Shown here: positions 16,895-25,968 of the stretch, piece after piece
Numbering within the stretch: the stretch's first letter is position 1
Layout: every line of letters starts with the position of its first letter
Assembly: GCA_020060215.1 (NCBI GenBank)
Contig: JAGVAP010000123.1
Location: forward strand, 1 to 64,000
Source: Deltaproteobacteria bacterium
Lineage (GTDB): Bacteria; Desulfobacterota; DSM-4660; Desulfatiglandales; HGW-15
Direction: 5' to 3'
DNA: 64,000 nucleotides
Program-made: the position numbers and the translations under genes
Notes under the pieces: generated by a model
Seen by the model: only the letters and a program-made list of their open reading frames with translations
Told to the model about the DNA's origin: nothing
The model's database searches: none

Positions 16895-16993
16895 GTAGGA
16901 TGGGTGGAGCGGAGCGAAACCCACCAATTCGAGCGATTGAAAATGCCACAAGCCTCAAACCCGATGGGTTTCGCTCCGCTCCACCCATCCTAC
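16895..16993. repeat. GTAGGATGGGTGGAGCG hairpin repeat, copy 1
   Basis: Near-perfect inverted repeat: GTAGGATGGGTGGAGCGGAG (arm 16895-16924) and its inverse ending CTCCACCCATCCTAC (arm 16963-16993), loop about 38 nt. A second copy lies at 18261-18337. The two bracket the TPR gene at nearly equal distance (about 87 and 85 nt from its stop and start). The left arm is also part of the 5' region of pilB. Confidence 0.85.
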
Positions 16994-17080
16994 CAGGACT
17001 TCATTGGCAGTGAGGGCATTAGACGCTTTGGCATTGATCGATCCTTCGTCATTGGGGCCTTTGACATACGGCCCCCGCCT

Positions 17081-18175
17081 TCACCACCCTATCCCCTGCG
17101 ACCTCAGATGTTTCCTCGCCTCCTCGCTCCCCAGCTGCGCCGCCTCCTGCCAATGCTTGATCGCCTCATTCCTGTTCCCTGATTTGCTGTACGCGTTGCC
17201 CCGGTTGTAGTGCGCATTCGCATTGCGGGGGTCGATGCGAACCGCCTCCCCATAATCCCGGACGGCATCGCGGTGACTCCCGAGGGCCTCATGGACGGTT
17301 CCCCTTGCCACAAAGGCGCGGACATCCCCGGGGTTCAGCTGTATGGCCTTGTTCAGGTCTTCGATGGCCCTTTGGTGGTCTTTCATTGCGCTCAGCAGGA
17401 TGCCCCGATTGCAGTAGGCATAGCTGTTTTGGGGGTCCAGGGAAATGGCCTTCTCGAAGTCCCTCAGCGCCTCCTCCTGTCGTCCCATGCCGGCGTAGGC
17501 CACGCCCCTGTTGTAATACCCCCCGGCCATTTCCGGGTCCAGCCGGATGGCCTCACCGAAATCACGGACGGCCTCGCCGTGCTTTCCCATGGCCATATAG
17601 GCAAAACCCCGGTTGACAAAGGCGGAGACGAAGTCAGGTCTCAGGAGTAGCGCCTGATCGTAATCTCTGAGCGCCTTCGGGTAGTCCCCCAGAGAACCAT
17701 GGGACATCCCTCGGTTCAGATGGATTTCCGGCCTCTTTCGGTCCAGCTCCATTGCCTTCCCGTAATCCTTGATCGCGCTCGCGTGATCGCCCTGGCCCGC
17801 GTAAGCGAGTCCTCGATTTGCGTAAGCCTCCACGTACCCGGGATTGAGTGCTATGGCCTGCTGATAATCCTGAATGCTCTCCTTTATTTTTCCGAGAGCG
17901 AGGTAGGAGCCACCCCGGCTGTAATAGGCCTCAGCCACCTTGGGGCTGCTCTCGATCACCCTGGTAAAGGAGGCGACCGCCTCCTCGTGTCTGCCTGCAT
18001 CGCTCTGCTCAAGGCCTTTCTTGAACCACAGATTCGGGTCTTCCTGACAGAATCCTGGGGAAGCCACAATGAAGATGCCGGCAAGAAGGGCGGTCAGTAC
18101 GATCGACGTTCGACAGGCAAAGAGCGACGGCCCTCCTCCTTTCCGGTTGTCCTTCATCCACCCATTCCGTTTCAT
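17081..18175 (-). CDS. Secreted tetratricopeptide repeat protein
   Basis: 364 aa: a basic N-terminus and hydrophobic stretch (about 19-37, TSIVLTALLAGIFIVASPGFC) then nine consecutive 34-residue TPR units, each with the A-x-x-Y/H-x-N-R-G and D-x-x-x-A-I pattern. TPR arrays are protein-binding scaffolds, so it is likely a periplasmic or membrane-anchored assembly factor. The partner cannot be named. ATG 18175 has an AAGGAAG site 8 nt upstream; ATG 18157 is possible. The open frame upstream of this lies in the flanking repeat. The gene is bracketed by two copies of the same inverted repeat. It lies between pilB and the pilY1 operon, so a pilus role similar to PilF/PilW-type TPR proteins is conceivable, but the length and repeat number differ. 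Confidence 0.85.
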   Translation of the reverse strand: MKRNGWMKDNRKGGGPSLFACRTSIVLTALLAGIFIVASPGFCQEDPNLWFKKGLEQSDAGRHEEAVASFTRVIESSPKVAEAYYSRGGSYLALGKIKESIQDYQQAIALNPGYVEAYANRGLAYAGQGDHASAIKDYGKAMELDRKRPEIHLNRGMSHGSLGDYPKALRDYDQALLLRPDFVSAFVNRGFAYMAMGKHGEAVRDFGEAIRLDPEMAGGYYNRGVAYAGMGRQEEALRDFEKAISLDPQNSYAYCNRGILLSAMKDHQRAIEDLNKAIQLNPGDVRAFVARGTVHEALGSHRDAVRDYGEAVRIDPRNANAHYNRGNAYSKSGNRNEAIKHWQEAAQLGSEEARKHLRSQGIGW

Positions 18176-18260
18176 CTTTTGGCTTCCTTGCCACATCCGG
18201 GCTGATGGAAGCAGGCATCTTGAGTTCCCCAACTGAGCCCGGCGGAATACGATGAGCCCG

Positions 18261-18337
18261 CAGGATGGGTGGAGCGAAGCGAAACCCATCTATTTGGACC
18301 CGGGCCGACGGGTTCCGCTTCGCTCCACCCATCCTAC
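18261..18337. repeat. GTAGGATGGGTGGAGCG hairpin repeat, copy 2
   Basis: Arms AGGATGGGTGGAGCGAAGCG (18262-18290) and its inverse ending CGCTCCACCCATCCTAC (18306-18337). It differs from copy 1 by a few bases (GAAGCG for GGAGCG) and has a shorter loop. The remaining gap to 18433 shows nothing recognisable. Confidence 0.85.
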
Positions 18338-18433
18338 AAGTCCGCTCCCATCCCATCTAAAAGAGAGGAAGTGGTGCAATACTAGCAAGTCCAACCATTC
18401 TCGACAAACGTTTTCCCTCCGGTCTTTGTCGCC

Positions 18434-18823
18434 TTATCGAGGAACCTCCATAATGTAACTGCTGGCGCCCGGCAGAACTCGTTTGACGGTGATGCTCACG
18501 GCCAACGGATCCCCCTTAAGTTCGGGTAGATAAACGAGCACCGCCTTGCAGGGGACGGCCAGGGAATCATAGCCGATCTTGCGGCCGGTCTGGTCCACAC
18601 AAGTGGTTTGCCGGGACAACCTGACCACCTGCAGTTCCTTCGTGAGCAATCCCTCGGTCATCTTCTTCTGGATCGTCACCTCCGCGGTCATGGTTCGGCC
18701 GACCACCGGCTCATCTTTGTCTATCTCAGCGCAGAACAGATCGGATCCGGTAAACAGGATGCCTGCCGTAACCAACAGTGTGAAAAATACGTCGGCCAAA
18801 AAGGGTCTTCGGATTCGCCGCAT
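18434..18823 (-). CDS. Small secreted protein of the pilY1 operon, unknown function
   Basis: 129 aa starting MRRIRRPFLADVFFTL. A signal peptide with a hydrophobic core (TLLVTAGILFTGSDLFC) is followed by a short, mostly beta-predicted mature domain with two cysteines (TTCVDQTG and VPCKAVL). ATG 18823 has a strong GGGGAGG site 8 nt upstream, preferred over the ATG at 18847. It starts 20 nt after pilY1, so it is the last gene of the minor-pilin operon. I do not recognise the family. Position suggests a periplasmic or pilus-associated accessory, which is inference. Confidence 0.75.
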   Translation of the reverse strand: MRRIRRPFLADVFFTLLVTAGILFTGSDLFCAEIDKDEPVVGRTMTAEVTIQKKMTEGLLTKELQVVRLSRQTTCVDQTGRKIGYDSLAVPCKAVLVYLPELKGDPLAVSITVKRVLPGASSYIMEVPR

Positions 18824-18843
18824 AGAAATGCCTCCCCTCGGCA

Positions 18844-21800
18844 TCACTTCTGCCGCCAGTTGATCAGCCCGCTCTTGATGTTGAAGGCGGGATTCAGTTG
18901 CTGCTGCGTGATGATACCGGTGCTCTGCTGGATGAATGCCTTGGCGCCGGACTCCTGTCCGACATGGATACCGGCTGCAGATGCCTTTCCCGCACCTAGA
19001 GACACCTTGACCAGAACCTCGTCATCGTCGTCGACGCCCGGCGTAAAGACGGGCTCATAATAGGCGGTTCCGGTCTCGTAGTACATGCCGTACAGGTAGC
19101 TGTCCCCGCCATAACCGCAGATGTCGCTGTTGGGGACAAAGGTCGGGGCAAAGACAATGCCTCCGAGGACGCTGAACTTGGTCAAGGCGCGCTCTCTCGA
19201 GGTATCGAGGACCCTGTACCATCCCCGATGGTTGTCGCCAACCCAATCGACGAAATCCTCCCACTGATTGTAGGCCAGGGAGGCTCCGTTATAGACCTTC
19301 CCATCGGTCTCGATCACGTAGTTGGTGGCATTGAAGAGATCCGTCAGGGCAAGCTCTTTGCTGATGTTATAGTCGTGGTAATAGCCCCCGTTTGCGCCGT
19401 CATAATAGGAATCGAAGAACGGATCTTTGATGCCGTAGATATATTGGGTGTCCGCGTTGGTCTTGTCTGTATCCGAGAGGTAGCGGCCGCTCCCGAAGTA
19501 GACCCAGACCTTCTCATCATGGTCGATGCTCAGTGACATGGGCGCGGTAATCGGCCTGGTGGCATTGAATAGGCTCACGAACTTCCAGGGATAGTCGCCG
19601 TTGGGATCTTCGCTGTCGGCAAAGAGCACGGGCTTCCCTGTTTGCGCATCCAGCGTGTTCCAGTCGATCTGAACGGCAATCTTGTAGGCCTTCCCTTTCC
19701 ACGTGGTCCCGTCGAGGTAGGAAGTGCCCAGATAGACGGCATCCACGTTGAAGTCCAGGTCCTTGTCGAATGAAACGGGACTGTTGATGAAGGCGTTGCT
19801 CTCGGTTGTCTCAAAGAGCCACGCATTCGTGACTCCCGAGCTGAAGCTGCTCGTGTTGTGATAGGAGTCCCCTGTCTTCAGGTCCACCACATACACACGG
19901 CCCTTGGTGGTGCTCGAACCGTCGAATCCGGTCGGCCCCGAGCCGAAGACGGCCAGCCACTTGTTGTCGACCTTGATTACCGCAGGAATGGACTGCGACA
20001 TGTTGAGTCCCACAAACTCTCTTTCCCACACCAGCCTGGGACTTCTGGGGTTGGTGATGTCCATGAGGAAATAGACCGGGTTGAAGTTCCTGGTTTCATA
20101 GGCAGTGGCGCCAGATGAATCGGTGAAGGTGTCCTCCGAACAGATCTGCTTGCCCCCGAAGTTCAGGCCGCCGAGCAGGAAGGTCCCCCAGTTATCGTAG
20201 TTCCCGTCCGCTTCGTCGTTGGCATCGGCATAATGGGTGTCGTCGGCCAGGATCTTGGCATCGAAGATCTTCGGCCTGAGGTCCACATAGTAGACGTGGC
20301 CGTAGTCCTTGTGCGGGATCCACTTGAGATGCGGCAGGAGGGCCTGGGGGATATAGGCCCAGAGCTCATCCCCGATCTGCTCGGCCGACGGGGCCCCGGA
20401 GGGTTTCGTGTACATCCTGGAGACGCCGTTATATTGCCAGGACGTGAAGGCATGGAGCATCCCGTCGTTCGCCCCCACATAGACCACGGTCTCCCTGTTC
20501 TTGAAGGCGCTCCAATACCTCTGGTAGGACTCATCGGCATAGATGATGTGATAGTTGTCCGGAGGCTTTGAAACGGTCACCGGCGTCGAATGAATGATGT
20601 CCCCGAGCTTCCACACATTGTCGTCGATCACCCGGGTGCGCACCTGCATGGTCGTGGTGCCGGTAAAGGAAGCGCTTGAATATCCCGGCTCCATGCCCCG
20701 GATGTACATGACAAGGTTCCGGGCGCGGTCGTTGTGCTGGTCGCCGAGATACTTCCAGGTGGTATAGTCCCGGACCCCAAGGTAGGGCTTGACGTTGGCG
20801 ACCGCTGTGGTCGAGTAATGAAATTGGACGGCCTCCCCCTCGTCGTCGAACATGTCGATGTCGCTGGTAGGCTCATCTACAATCCCGTCTTTGTCCTTGT
20901 CTATGTATGTAAATATCTTCCTGTCGTCCGCGAGCCTCGCCTGTAGCCGCGCCCCGGCCTCGAACAGGGGCACGATATCTTCGAGGACAAGCTCCGCATC
21001 CAGATTGGCAGATGTATAGGCAGGATATGGAGAAGTGCCGCTGACCGTGTACCTCTTGATCCTGGCATCCCCTGTCGAGCCCACGGTGTACTCCACGATC
21101 TTGTCCGCCGTCACGTCGAGGCTCAGGTTGCCGTTGGTGTCCTCCCGCAGGTTCCCGTAGGAATCCACCCAGAGGGACTGGAGGTAACCGGTCCAATTCA
21201 CATCGGTGACCCCCGACTTGACCGTCGGCCGGAAATAGGCCTGGACGAGGTTTCCTTCGCCCTCGCCGGAGGTCGCGAGGACCGACACGGCGGTTCCAGA
21301 GGCGGCCCTCTCCAGGATGTCGTTGATCGCCTTGATCAGTTTCTCTTCCAGTTGATACCCATCCTCGGACTCATAGTAGGTATCGGGGAACCCGTCGTTG
21401 TCTTCGTCGTACTCCGCCGTCTGGTCGGGACGGTCGTTCCCGTTCCTGTCCTCGAACCCCCCATTCTTCGCCGCATCCTGCAGGAGATCCGAACCCTTTC
21501 CGAACGCGTACACCACATAGAGGATGAGGTTCTGGTCACCCGCCAGGGAGGACCTGAGGTCGTTGGTCCGTGCGTACAGGGCCACATCGGGCATGTAGTC
21601 GGACCCGCCGTCCGGGAATGTCGGAGAGGGGCTCGTCTTGTACCCTGCTGCATAGTTCCTGAGGGATACGGGTATATTCTGGTCCTTTGTGCTCTCGCCG
21701 TCGGTGAGGTACAGGACGAAGCTCTTGCCGCAGGCGACATGGCCCACGGTGTTGCCCCAGTAGTAAGGATCGCTGTTGAGATTGGTGCCGTAATCGCTAT

Positions 21801-23262
21801 TGGAGTAATAGGGGCTCACCTGCTGGAAGTACCTCATGATTTCATAGAGGGTCTCGGCCAGCGGCGTCCAGGTGCCGCCTTTCTTGTTCTGGATGGCCGT
21901 GATCATGTTGGTGAGGTTGTTGTCCCCTATGTTGATGTAGACGTTCCCCCCCTCTTCGTCGTTGTAGAAAGAGAGCCCCCAGCGGGCCTGGTCCGCGCCC
22001 ACCTTCTGGAGCACGCCCGCGAGGTTCCCGTCCGCGTCGAAGGCCTCGGGCTCCACGTCCGAGGTCTTCTTCACCTTGATCTCGAAGTCCTCATCGGCGT
22101 TCTCGAACGGGTCCCCGTCCCTGTCGGTGTCCACAAAGAGTCTGCCGTCCTTGATGCCGTAGAGGTAATTGCCGTTGTAGGGGGTGAGGCTTACCCCCGA
22201 ACTGGCTGAGGAGTCGAACCACCTCTTCCAGTACCGGCTCGGCTGCACGTTGTGGTTGTCGCCGAGCAGCATCTGGTTGCCGCCGCCTGTGCGCGATGTG
22301 GCAAGCCCCCCCATGATGACCTTCCGGGCCACGTCGATACGCCTCATGGTGAGCCAGTTCAGGAAGTTCCCGTTCCACTGGCCTGTTGCGGAGATCTCGA
22401 AGTTGTTCCCGTCCCAGTGGTACTGCGAGTCGGGGTGGAAGTAGCCGTAATAGCGGGTGCAGGTGGCCGGCGTGAATTCCACGTAGAGCAACGGCGCCTG
22501 GGAGGCGGAGGCGTCGTAGGGTTTTGCGTCGCGCTTCCCTGTGCCGTCGATCTTGAAGACCATGGAGTTCTTGGAGTGCCACCCCTCGCGGGTGACCACC
22601 TCCTGCACGATGGCGGAGAGGTCGGGGGTTTGATACGTGACCCCTGAAACCCACGCGGTTGTTCCGGTCCAGACTACCGCCGAGCTTGTGCCGGACCGGG
22701 AGGAGATGTTGCCGTCGGTGGTCGAGAACTGAACGGTGTCGTCGTCCAGCTGACCGCGGATGGTGAAGCTGAAATTGTTGGCTGCCGATGCGGCCGCCGC
22801 CGTGAACTCGATGTAGGCCCTGGTAACGGTGGCCCCCTGGGGGATGTCCAGGTTCTGGAACCGAAGACCGACCCAGGTGTCGTTGGACGCGGCGTCGAAA
22901 CCGCCTATATCCAGGTCCGTGTTGAAGTACATGTCCTGGTTGACTTTGTACTCCTCCGCATCGTCCTTGCTCTGAATCACCCTCGACCATACCTTGCCGC
23001 AGTACGGGGAGGTCCCGGTGTAGAGCGAATCCGTGATGGTCCCGCCGTAATCCCCGCCCCACGTACCGTACGCCGCATAGTTCATGCTGCCCGAGTTGTC
23101 CAGGACGATCATGACATTGGGCTTCACACTCTGCGTGATGAAGATCGGGGTGGAGACATAGGTTGACATCGCCGGCTCAGGGCAGCCTGCGAGGGCCGCA
23201 GCCGGAGAGACGATTGCAAGGGAAACCGCAATGAAAAACGAATAGATTCTTGATCTGTTCAT
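18844..23262 (-). CDS. pilY1: PilY1-type pilus tip adhesin
   Basis: PilY1 caps type IV pili, primes assembly and mediates adhesion and surface sensing. The 1472-aa product has a signal sequence ending near LAGC (residues 24-27), which also reads as a lipobox. A von Willebrand A-like domain has the MIDAS motif DNSGS (55-59). Inserted in that domain (about 95-265) is a beta-rich module (RFQNLDIPQGATVTRAYIEF ... LLYVEF) that looks like a DNRLRE/CBM-type jelly roll. Asp-rich Ca-binding loops follow (DTDRDGDP, DRNGNDRPD, DKDKDGIVDE). The C-terminal PilY1 beta-propeller starts near VVYVGANDGMLHAF. ATG 23262 has AGGAGGG 7 nt upstream and begins 1 nt after the pilX stop. Confidence 0.92.
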   Translation of the reverse strand: MNRSRIYSFFIAVSLAIVSPAAALAGCPEPAMSTYVSTPIFITQSVKPNVMIVLDNSGSMNYAAYGTWGGDYGGTITDSLYTGTSPYCGKVWSRVIQSKDDAEEYKVNQDMYFNTDLDIGGFDAASNDTWVGLRFQNLDIPQGATVTRAYIEFTAAAASAANNFSFTIRGQLDDDTVQFSTTDGNISSRSGTSSAVVWTGTTAWVSGVTYQTPDLSAIVQEVVTREGWHSKNSMVFKIDGTGKRDAKPYDASASQAPLLYVEFTPATCTRYYGYFHPDSQYHWDGNNFEISATGQWNGNFLNWLTMRRIDVARKVIMGGLATSRTGGGNQMLLGDNHNVQPSRYWKRWFDSSASSGVSLTPYNGNYLYGIKDGRLFVDTDRDGDPFENADEDFEIKVKKTSDVEPEAFDADGNLAGVLQKVGADQARWGLSFYNDEEGGNVYINIGDNNLTNMITAIQNKKGGTWTPLAETLYEIMRYFQQVSPYYSNSDYGTNLNSDPYYWGNTVGHVACGKSFVLYLTDGESTKDQNIPVSLRNYAAGYKTSPSPTFPDGGSDYMPDVALYARTNDLRSSLAGDQNLILYVVYAFGKGSDLLQDAAKNGGFEDRNGNDRPDQTAEYDEDNDGFPDTYYESEDGYQLEEKLIKAINDILERAASGTAVSVLATSGEGEGNLVQAYFRPTVKSGVTDVNWTGYLQSLWVDSYGNLREDTNGNLSLDVTADKIVEYTVGSTGDARIKRYTVSGTSPYPAYTSANLDAELVLEDIVPLFEAGARLQARLADDRKIFTYIDKDKDGIVDEPTSDIDMFDDEGEAVQFHYSTTAVANVKPYLGVRDYTTWKYLGDQHNDRARNLVMYIRGMEPGYSSASFTGTTTMQVRTRVIDDNVWKLGDIIHSTPVTVSKPPDNYHIIYADESYQRYWSAFKNRETVVYVGANDGMLHAFTSWQYNGVSRMYTKPSGAPSAEQIGDELWAYIPQALLPHLKWIPHKDYGHVYYVDLRPKIFDAKILADDTHYADANDEADGNYDNWGTFLLGGLNFGGKQICSEDTFTDSSGATAYETRNFNPVYFLMDITNPRSPRLVWEREFVGLNMSQSIPAVIKVDNKWLAVFGSGPTGFDGSSTTKGRVYVVDLKTGDSYHNTSSFSSGVTNAWLFETTESNAFINSPVSFDKDLDFNVDAVYLGTSYLDGTTWKGKAYKIAVQIDWNTLDAQTGKPVLFADSEDPNGDYPWKFVSLFNATRPITAPMSLSIDHDEKVWVYFGSGRYLSDTDKTNADTQYIYGIKDPFFDSYYDGANGGYYHDYNISKELALTDLFNATNYVIETDGKVYNGASLAYNQWEDFVDWVGDNHRGWYRVLDTSRERALTKFSVLGGIVFAPTFVPNSDICGYGGDSYLYGMYYETGTAYYEPVFTPGVDDDDEVLVKVSLGAGKASAAGIHVGQESGAKAFIQQSTGIITQQQLNPAFNIKSGLINWRQK

Positions 23263-23263
23263 C

Positions 23264-23830
23264 TTAGAGCCCTCCTGCGACTCCCGGGAGAAGCCGGTAT
23301 TCTGCACCGATGTTGGTCGAGGCGTTGTTGGGACCTGTCCCGGCGGAATCCAGCGCGTAGATGATCGCTACGCCGCCTGCCGAGCCGACCCCGACGCCTT
23401 CGGCCCCGCTCCCGAATTCGACCCCTCCTCCGCCGACGCTGATCTGCTTGTCCCGGTCCACATCCACGCTCACCGTTTGGCCCGAAAGTGTGAAGCTCAT
23501 GTCTTTTGCCGTGTCGTGGGCGTTGTATCCCATCACTTCCCTGAAGAAGGACCCGTCGTCGGAGGGGAGGTAGGTTATCGCGGCAAGCGTGGGCCGCGCC
23601 CCTTCCTCCACCGTCCGTCGGACGACCTTGGGGGTCGTATAAACACCGCTGTCCGAGGTGTTGAAGGCGATATTGTAGGCCCTCTCATTTCCGGCAACCT
23701 GGATCTCGATCTGGGTGATCGTCGAGGCTGAGATCCCGATGAGGGTCAAGAACACAAGGATCAGGAGTGCAATCACCAGAACGGATCCATCCTGACTCTT
23801 GATCGATGTTGTACCTGCAGAACCCTTCAT
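23264..23830 (-). CDS. pilX: Minor pilin PilX-like protein
   Basis: 188 aa with the PilX N-terminal pattern: a short leader MKGSAGTTSIKSQDG, then the hydrophobic helix SVLVIALLILVFLTLIGISAS and the conserved TITQIEIQVAGNERAYNIAF. The C-terminal half is glycine-rich (VGGGGVEFGSGAEGVGVGS). PilX-type minor pilins help build the priming tip complex. ATG 23830 has GGAGGAAG 5 nt upstream. The gene is separated from pilY1 by a single base. Confidence 0.85.
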   Translation of the reverse strand: MKGSAGTTSIKSQDGSVLVIALLILVFLTLIGISASTITQIEIQVAGNERAYNIAFNTSDSGVYTTPKVVRRTVEEGARPTLAAITYLPSDDGSFFREVMGYNAHDTAKDMSFTLSGQTVSVDVDRDKQISVGGGGVEFGSGAEGVGVGSAGGVAIIYALDSAGTGPNNASTNIGAEYRLLPGVAGGL

Positions 23831-23855
23831 ATTTCTTCCTCCGGCTGCCATTCGG

Positions 23856-24245
23856 TTAGATGACCCTCGGGATGACGCGCGGCACCGTCAGGCTTTGGGG
23901 AACCCCGTGCTCGACCCAGCTGATGGTCAGCAGTACGGTCTTGGTGTCGGCAATCAGGGTGCTGTCGGTGTTGTCCGTCACGACCCAGGTGATCGTGAAC
24001 CCGGCAGGGGGACTCGGATCGGTGTGATTGCCTGCCGTGAGGTCCGCATGCGTGTAGGACCTGGTCAGGATCCTCTCCACACGATCCGCCGCGAGGGTCG
24101 TTCCCTCCGTGAGGCTCATGCTCAAGGCATTGCCTCGCATGGAAGCCGACTGCATGGAGGCGACCGCGAGGATGCCGAACATCAGAATGGAGATGGCGAC
24201 AATGACCTCGAGAAGCGTAAATCCGTTTTGAGCCTGTTTTTCCAT
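23856..24245 (-). CDS. pilV: Minor pilin PilV-like protein
   Basis: 129 aa with a class III prepilin leader MEKQAQNG followed by FTLLEVIVAISILMFGILAV: Gly at the cleavage site and Glu5 of the mature protein, as prepilin peptidase substrates require. The body (MQSASMRGNALSMSLTEGTTLAADRVERI) matches the PilV family. ATG 24245 follows an AAGAGGGAT site. Part of the minor-pilin operon between pilW and pilX. Confidence 0.85.
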   Translation of the reverse strand: MEKQAQNGFTLLEVIVAISILMFGILAVASMQSASMRGNALSMSLTEGTTLAADRVERILTRSYTHADLTAGNHTDPSPPAGFTITWVVTDNTDSTLIADTKTVLLTISWVEHGVPQSLTVPRVIPRVI

Positions 24246-24379
24246 GGATCCCTCTTTACTCACGCGTTTTCTCACATTTCAAACAGAGTCCCCTTGGTGC
24301 TTCTCCTATCGGGTGAAGCGGCAAATCCTTCCTGCTCTCCCACCTCGGTTCGAGACGACATGCTGCCAGGCTTCCACCT

Positions 24380-25027
24380 CTACGACATGCCGATGTTGCG
24401 GCACTTCACCTCAACCCGAAGAATATTCCGGCGAAACTTGAGATTGTCCCCGGTGGGGGTGTATATGGTCGTGCCCTGGAAATTCGTGTAAACCGTCGGA
24501 TCCGTAAAGCCCGTGTCCTGCCTGGGAGTCCTGGCCACGATCGAGATCTGGACGGATCTGATGTCGTTGAGGGTGGCGGTAACCGCTCCATTCGCATCGA
24601 GATAGACGAAATTCAGCGCGTCGATGTTCTCGGCGACCTGCTGATTGCCTGGGTTCTTTCTGAGGATCCTCTGGCCGTCCAGGGAATAGGTGATATCCTC
24701 ATTTGAATCCAGGAGGTCTCCATCCTGAGTGCCGTCGTCCTTCGTGAACCGGATGCTGTTCGCATTGGCCGTCACGATCCCGGCTCCGGCCTTTCCGGTG
24801 GGGTCATACCCGGCCATGCGAATATCCCTTTCCAGGTGGTACAAGGCGGCCCGCAGATTCTGCTGCATCATGGCCACCTGCTCCTGGGTGACATACGCCT
24901 TTTGCTGGGAGACGTAGCTGGAATAGACCGTCGCCATGACTACACCCGCCAGCGCAACGGAAACCAACAGTTCCACCAGGGTAAAACCCCTCTGCTCTCC
25001 CACACTGCTGTTCTTCTTCATCTTCAT
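24380..25027 (-). CDS. pilW: Minor pilin PilW-like protein
   Basis: 215 aa with the prepilin signature QRGFTLVELLVSVALAGVV, mature Glu5 present. The conserved QQNLRAALYHLERDIRMAGYDPTG segment is typical of PilW. The remainder reads as a beta-sheet pilin head that resembles other deltaproteobacterial PilW proteins. The start is taken at ATG 25027 (GGAG about 8 nt upstream). The frame stays open 149 codons upstream, but that part overlaps fimT in another frame and is not credible. Confidence 0.85.
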   Translation of the reverse strand: MKMKKNSSVGEQRGFTLVELLVSVALAGVVMATVYSSYVSQQKAYVTQEQVAMMQQNLRAALYHLERDIRMAGYDPTGKAGAGIVTANANSIRFTKDDGTQDGDLLDSNEDITYSLDGQRILRKNPGNQQVAENIDALNFVYLDANGAVTATLNDIRSVQISIVARTPRQDTGFTDPTVYTNFQGTTIYTPTGDNLKFRRNILRVEVKCRNIGMS

Positions 25028-25098
25028 CAGGTCAGCTCCAGTCGGCTTGAGTCCCTTTCGAACCCGGATCGCCACCCGGAAAGCGCATGCGTTTAGCC

Positions 25099-25590
25099 TT
25101 ATTGGAAAATGCCGCCTTGATATTCCTGGAGGTCGATCGCCCCTGAAGGCAGCAGCTTTACCAGAAAGTACCCGGAGTTGTTCTGGTTCGACAGATAGAT
25201 GTCCGCGCTGTTGCAGAACCCCCGGCCGTCGAAGGTGACCGGGGACGTGGAAAAGGTCAGGGTGTGCCCGGGATCGTCGAACTTGACCCCGCTCCCGTAA
25301 TCGGACAAGACGACCGTCTTGGAGACCCCCGAAAGCGTGTACTGATACTGATCGGGCGCCGTGCTGAAAACGACGCTCGTGTTCTCGTTGTTTTTGACCG
25401 CCGTCATCTTCATCGACTGCATTGTGGAATAGAGATCCCTCGCCGCCTGTTTCAGCCGAAACTGCGGCATCCACATCGAAAAGGCAGGAATCGCAATGGC
25501 TGCAAGGATGATCAGGATCGCAACGGACACCAGCAACTCTGTGGCAGTGAACCCTGACTCATTCATTTCAGATCCGGCGGAACGGCTCAT
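25099..25590 (-). CDS. FimT/GspH-type minor pseudopilin, second copy
   Basis: 163 aa with a prepilin motif NESGFTATELLVSVAILIILAAIAIPAF (mature Glu5) and the FimT/GspH body (RLKQAARDLYSTMQSMKMTAVKNN, FDGRGFCNSADIYLSN). Two starts are possible: ATG 25590 (GGGAAGAGAAGAG upstream) or ATG 25566, which gives a normal short leader. It resembles the protein at 25969-26436 in order and motifs (K-x-A-A-R-x-L-Y-S-x-M, DYG-G-x-x-F), so the two are paralogues. Confidence 0.85.
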   Translation of the reverse strand: MSRSAGSEMNESGFTATELLVSVAILIILAAIAIPAFSMWMPQFRLKQAARDLYSTMQSMKMTAVKNNENTSVVFSTAPDQYQYTLSGVSKTVVLSDYGSGVKFDDPGHTLTFSTSPVTFDGRGFCNSADIYLSNQNNSGYFLVKLLPSGAIDLQEYQGGIFQ

Positions 25591-25968
25591 CTCTTCTCTT
25601 CCCTGGACTTCAGATTTTCCTTACATGCCCCGGAAAGGGGGTCCTTGCCGGTGGATGTAGCAAAGGCCGTGCCGCTCGGGGTCGCGGATTGAAAGCTGCT
25701 GGAATTGAAATGGATATTGGCGGATGGGGATACTGAAGCGCGGCCTGCGGGGGCGTTTAAGTGTAAATTAATTTGTCATCTGTAAAATGCATTTACACAA
25801 TGCATTTTCATGCGCTTCTGCAGGAGCAACCTCCCGGTTGCGATTCCAGCGCCGGTCTCACGATCCGCCGCATCCATCGAAAGCAGGAGCTTGCTCCTAA
25901 AGTTCCACGCATTCTATGCGCTTCTGGAGCAACTCTTCTCGGGGTCGTGGAAAGATCAGGGGACGAGA
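25591..25968. other. 378-nt gap between the two fimT genes with overlapping inverted repeats
   Basis: No gene is supported. Two mutually exclusive stems share bases: GTGTAAAT (25761-25768) with ATTTACAC (25791-25798), and AAAATGCATT (25784-25793) with AATGCATTTT (25799-25808), the latter perfect over 10 bp. Further right are REP-like words: AGGAGCTTGCTCCT (about 25883-25896) and the direct repeat ATGCGCTTCTG...GGAGCAAC (about 25810 and 25917). Confidence 0.55.

Noticed and set aside
16847..16951. N-terminal extension of PilB
   Set aside because: Encoded by the flanking hairpin repeat; ATG 16846 has a good ribosome binding site and family-like start.
25028..25474. N-terminal extension of PilW by 149 residues
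   Set aside because: Reads through fimT in another frame; the prepilin leader must be at the N-terminus, as with ATG 25027.
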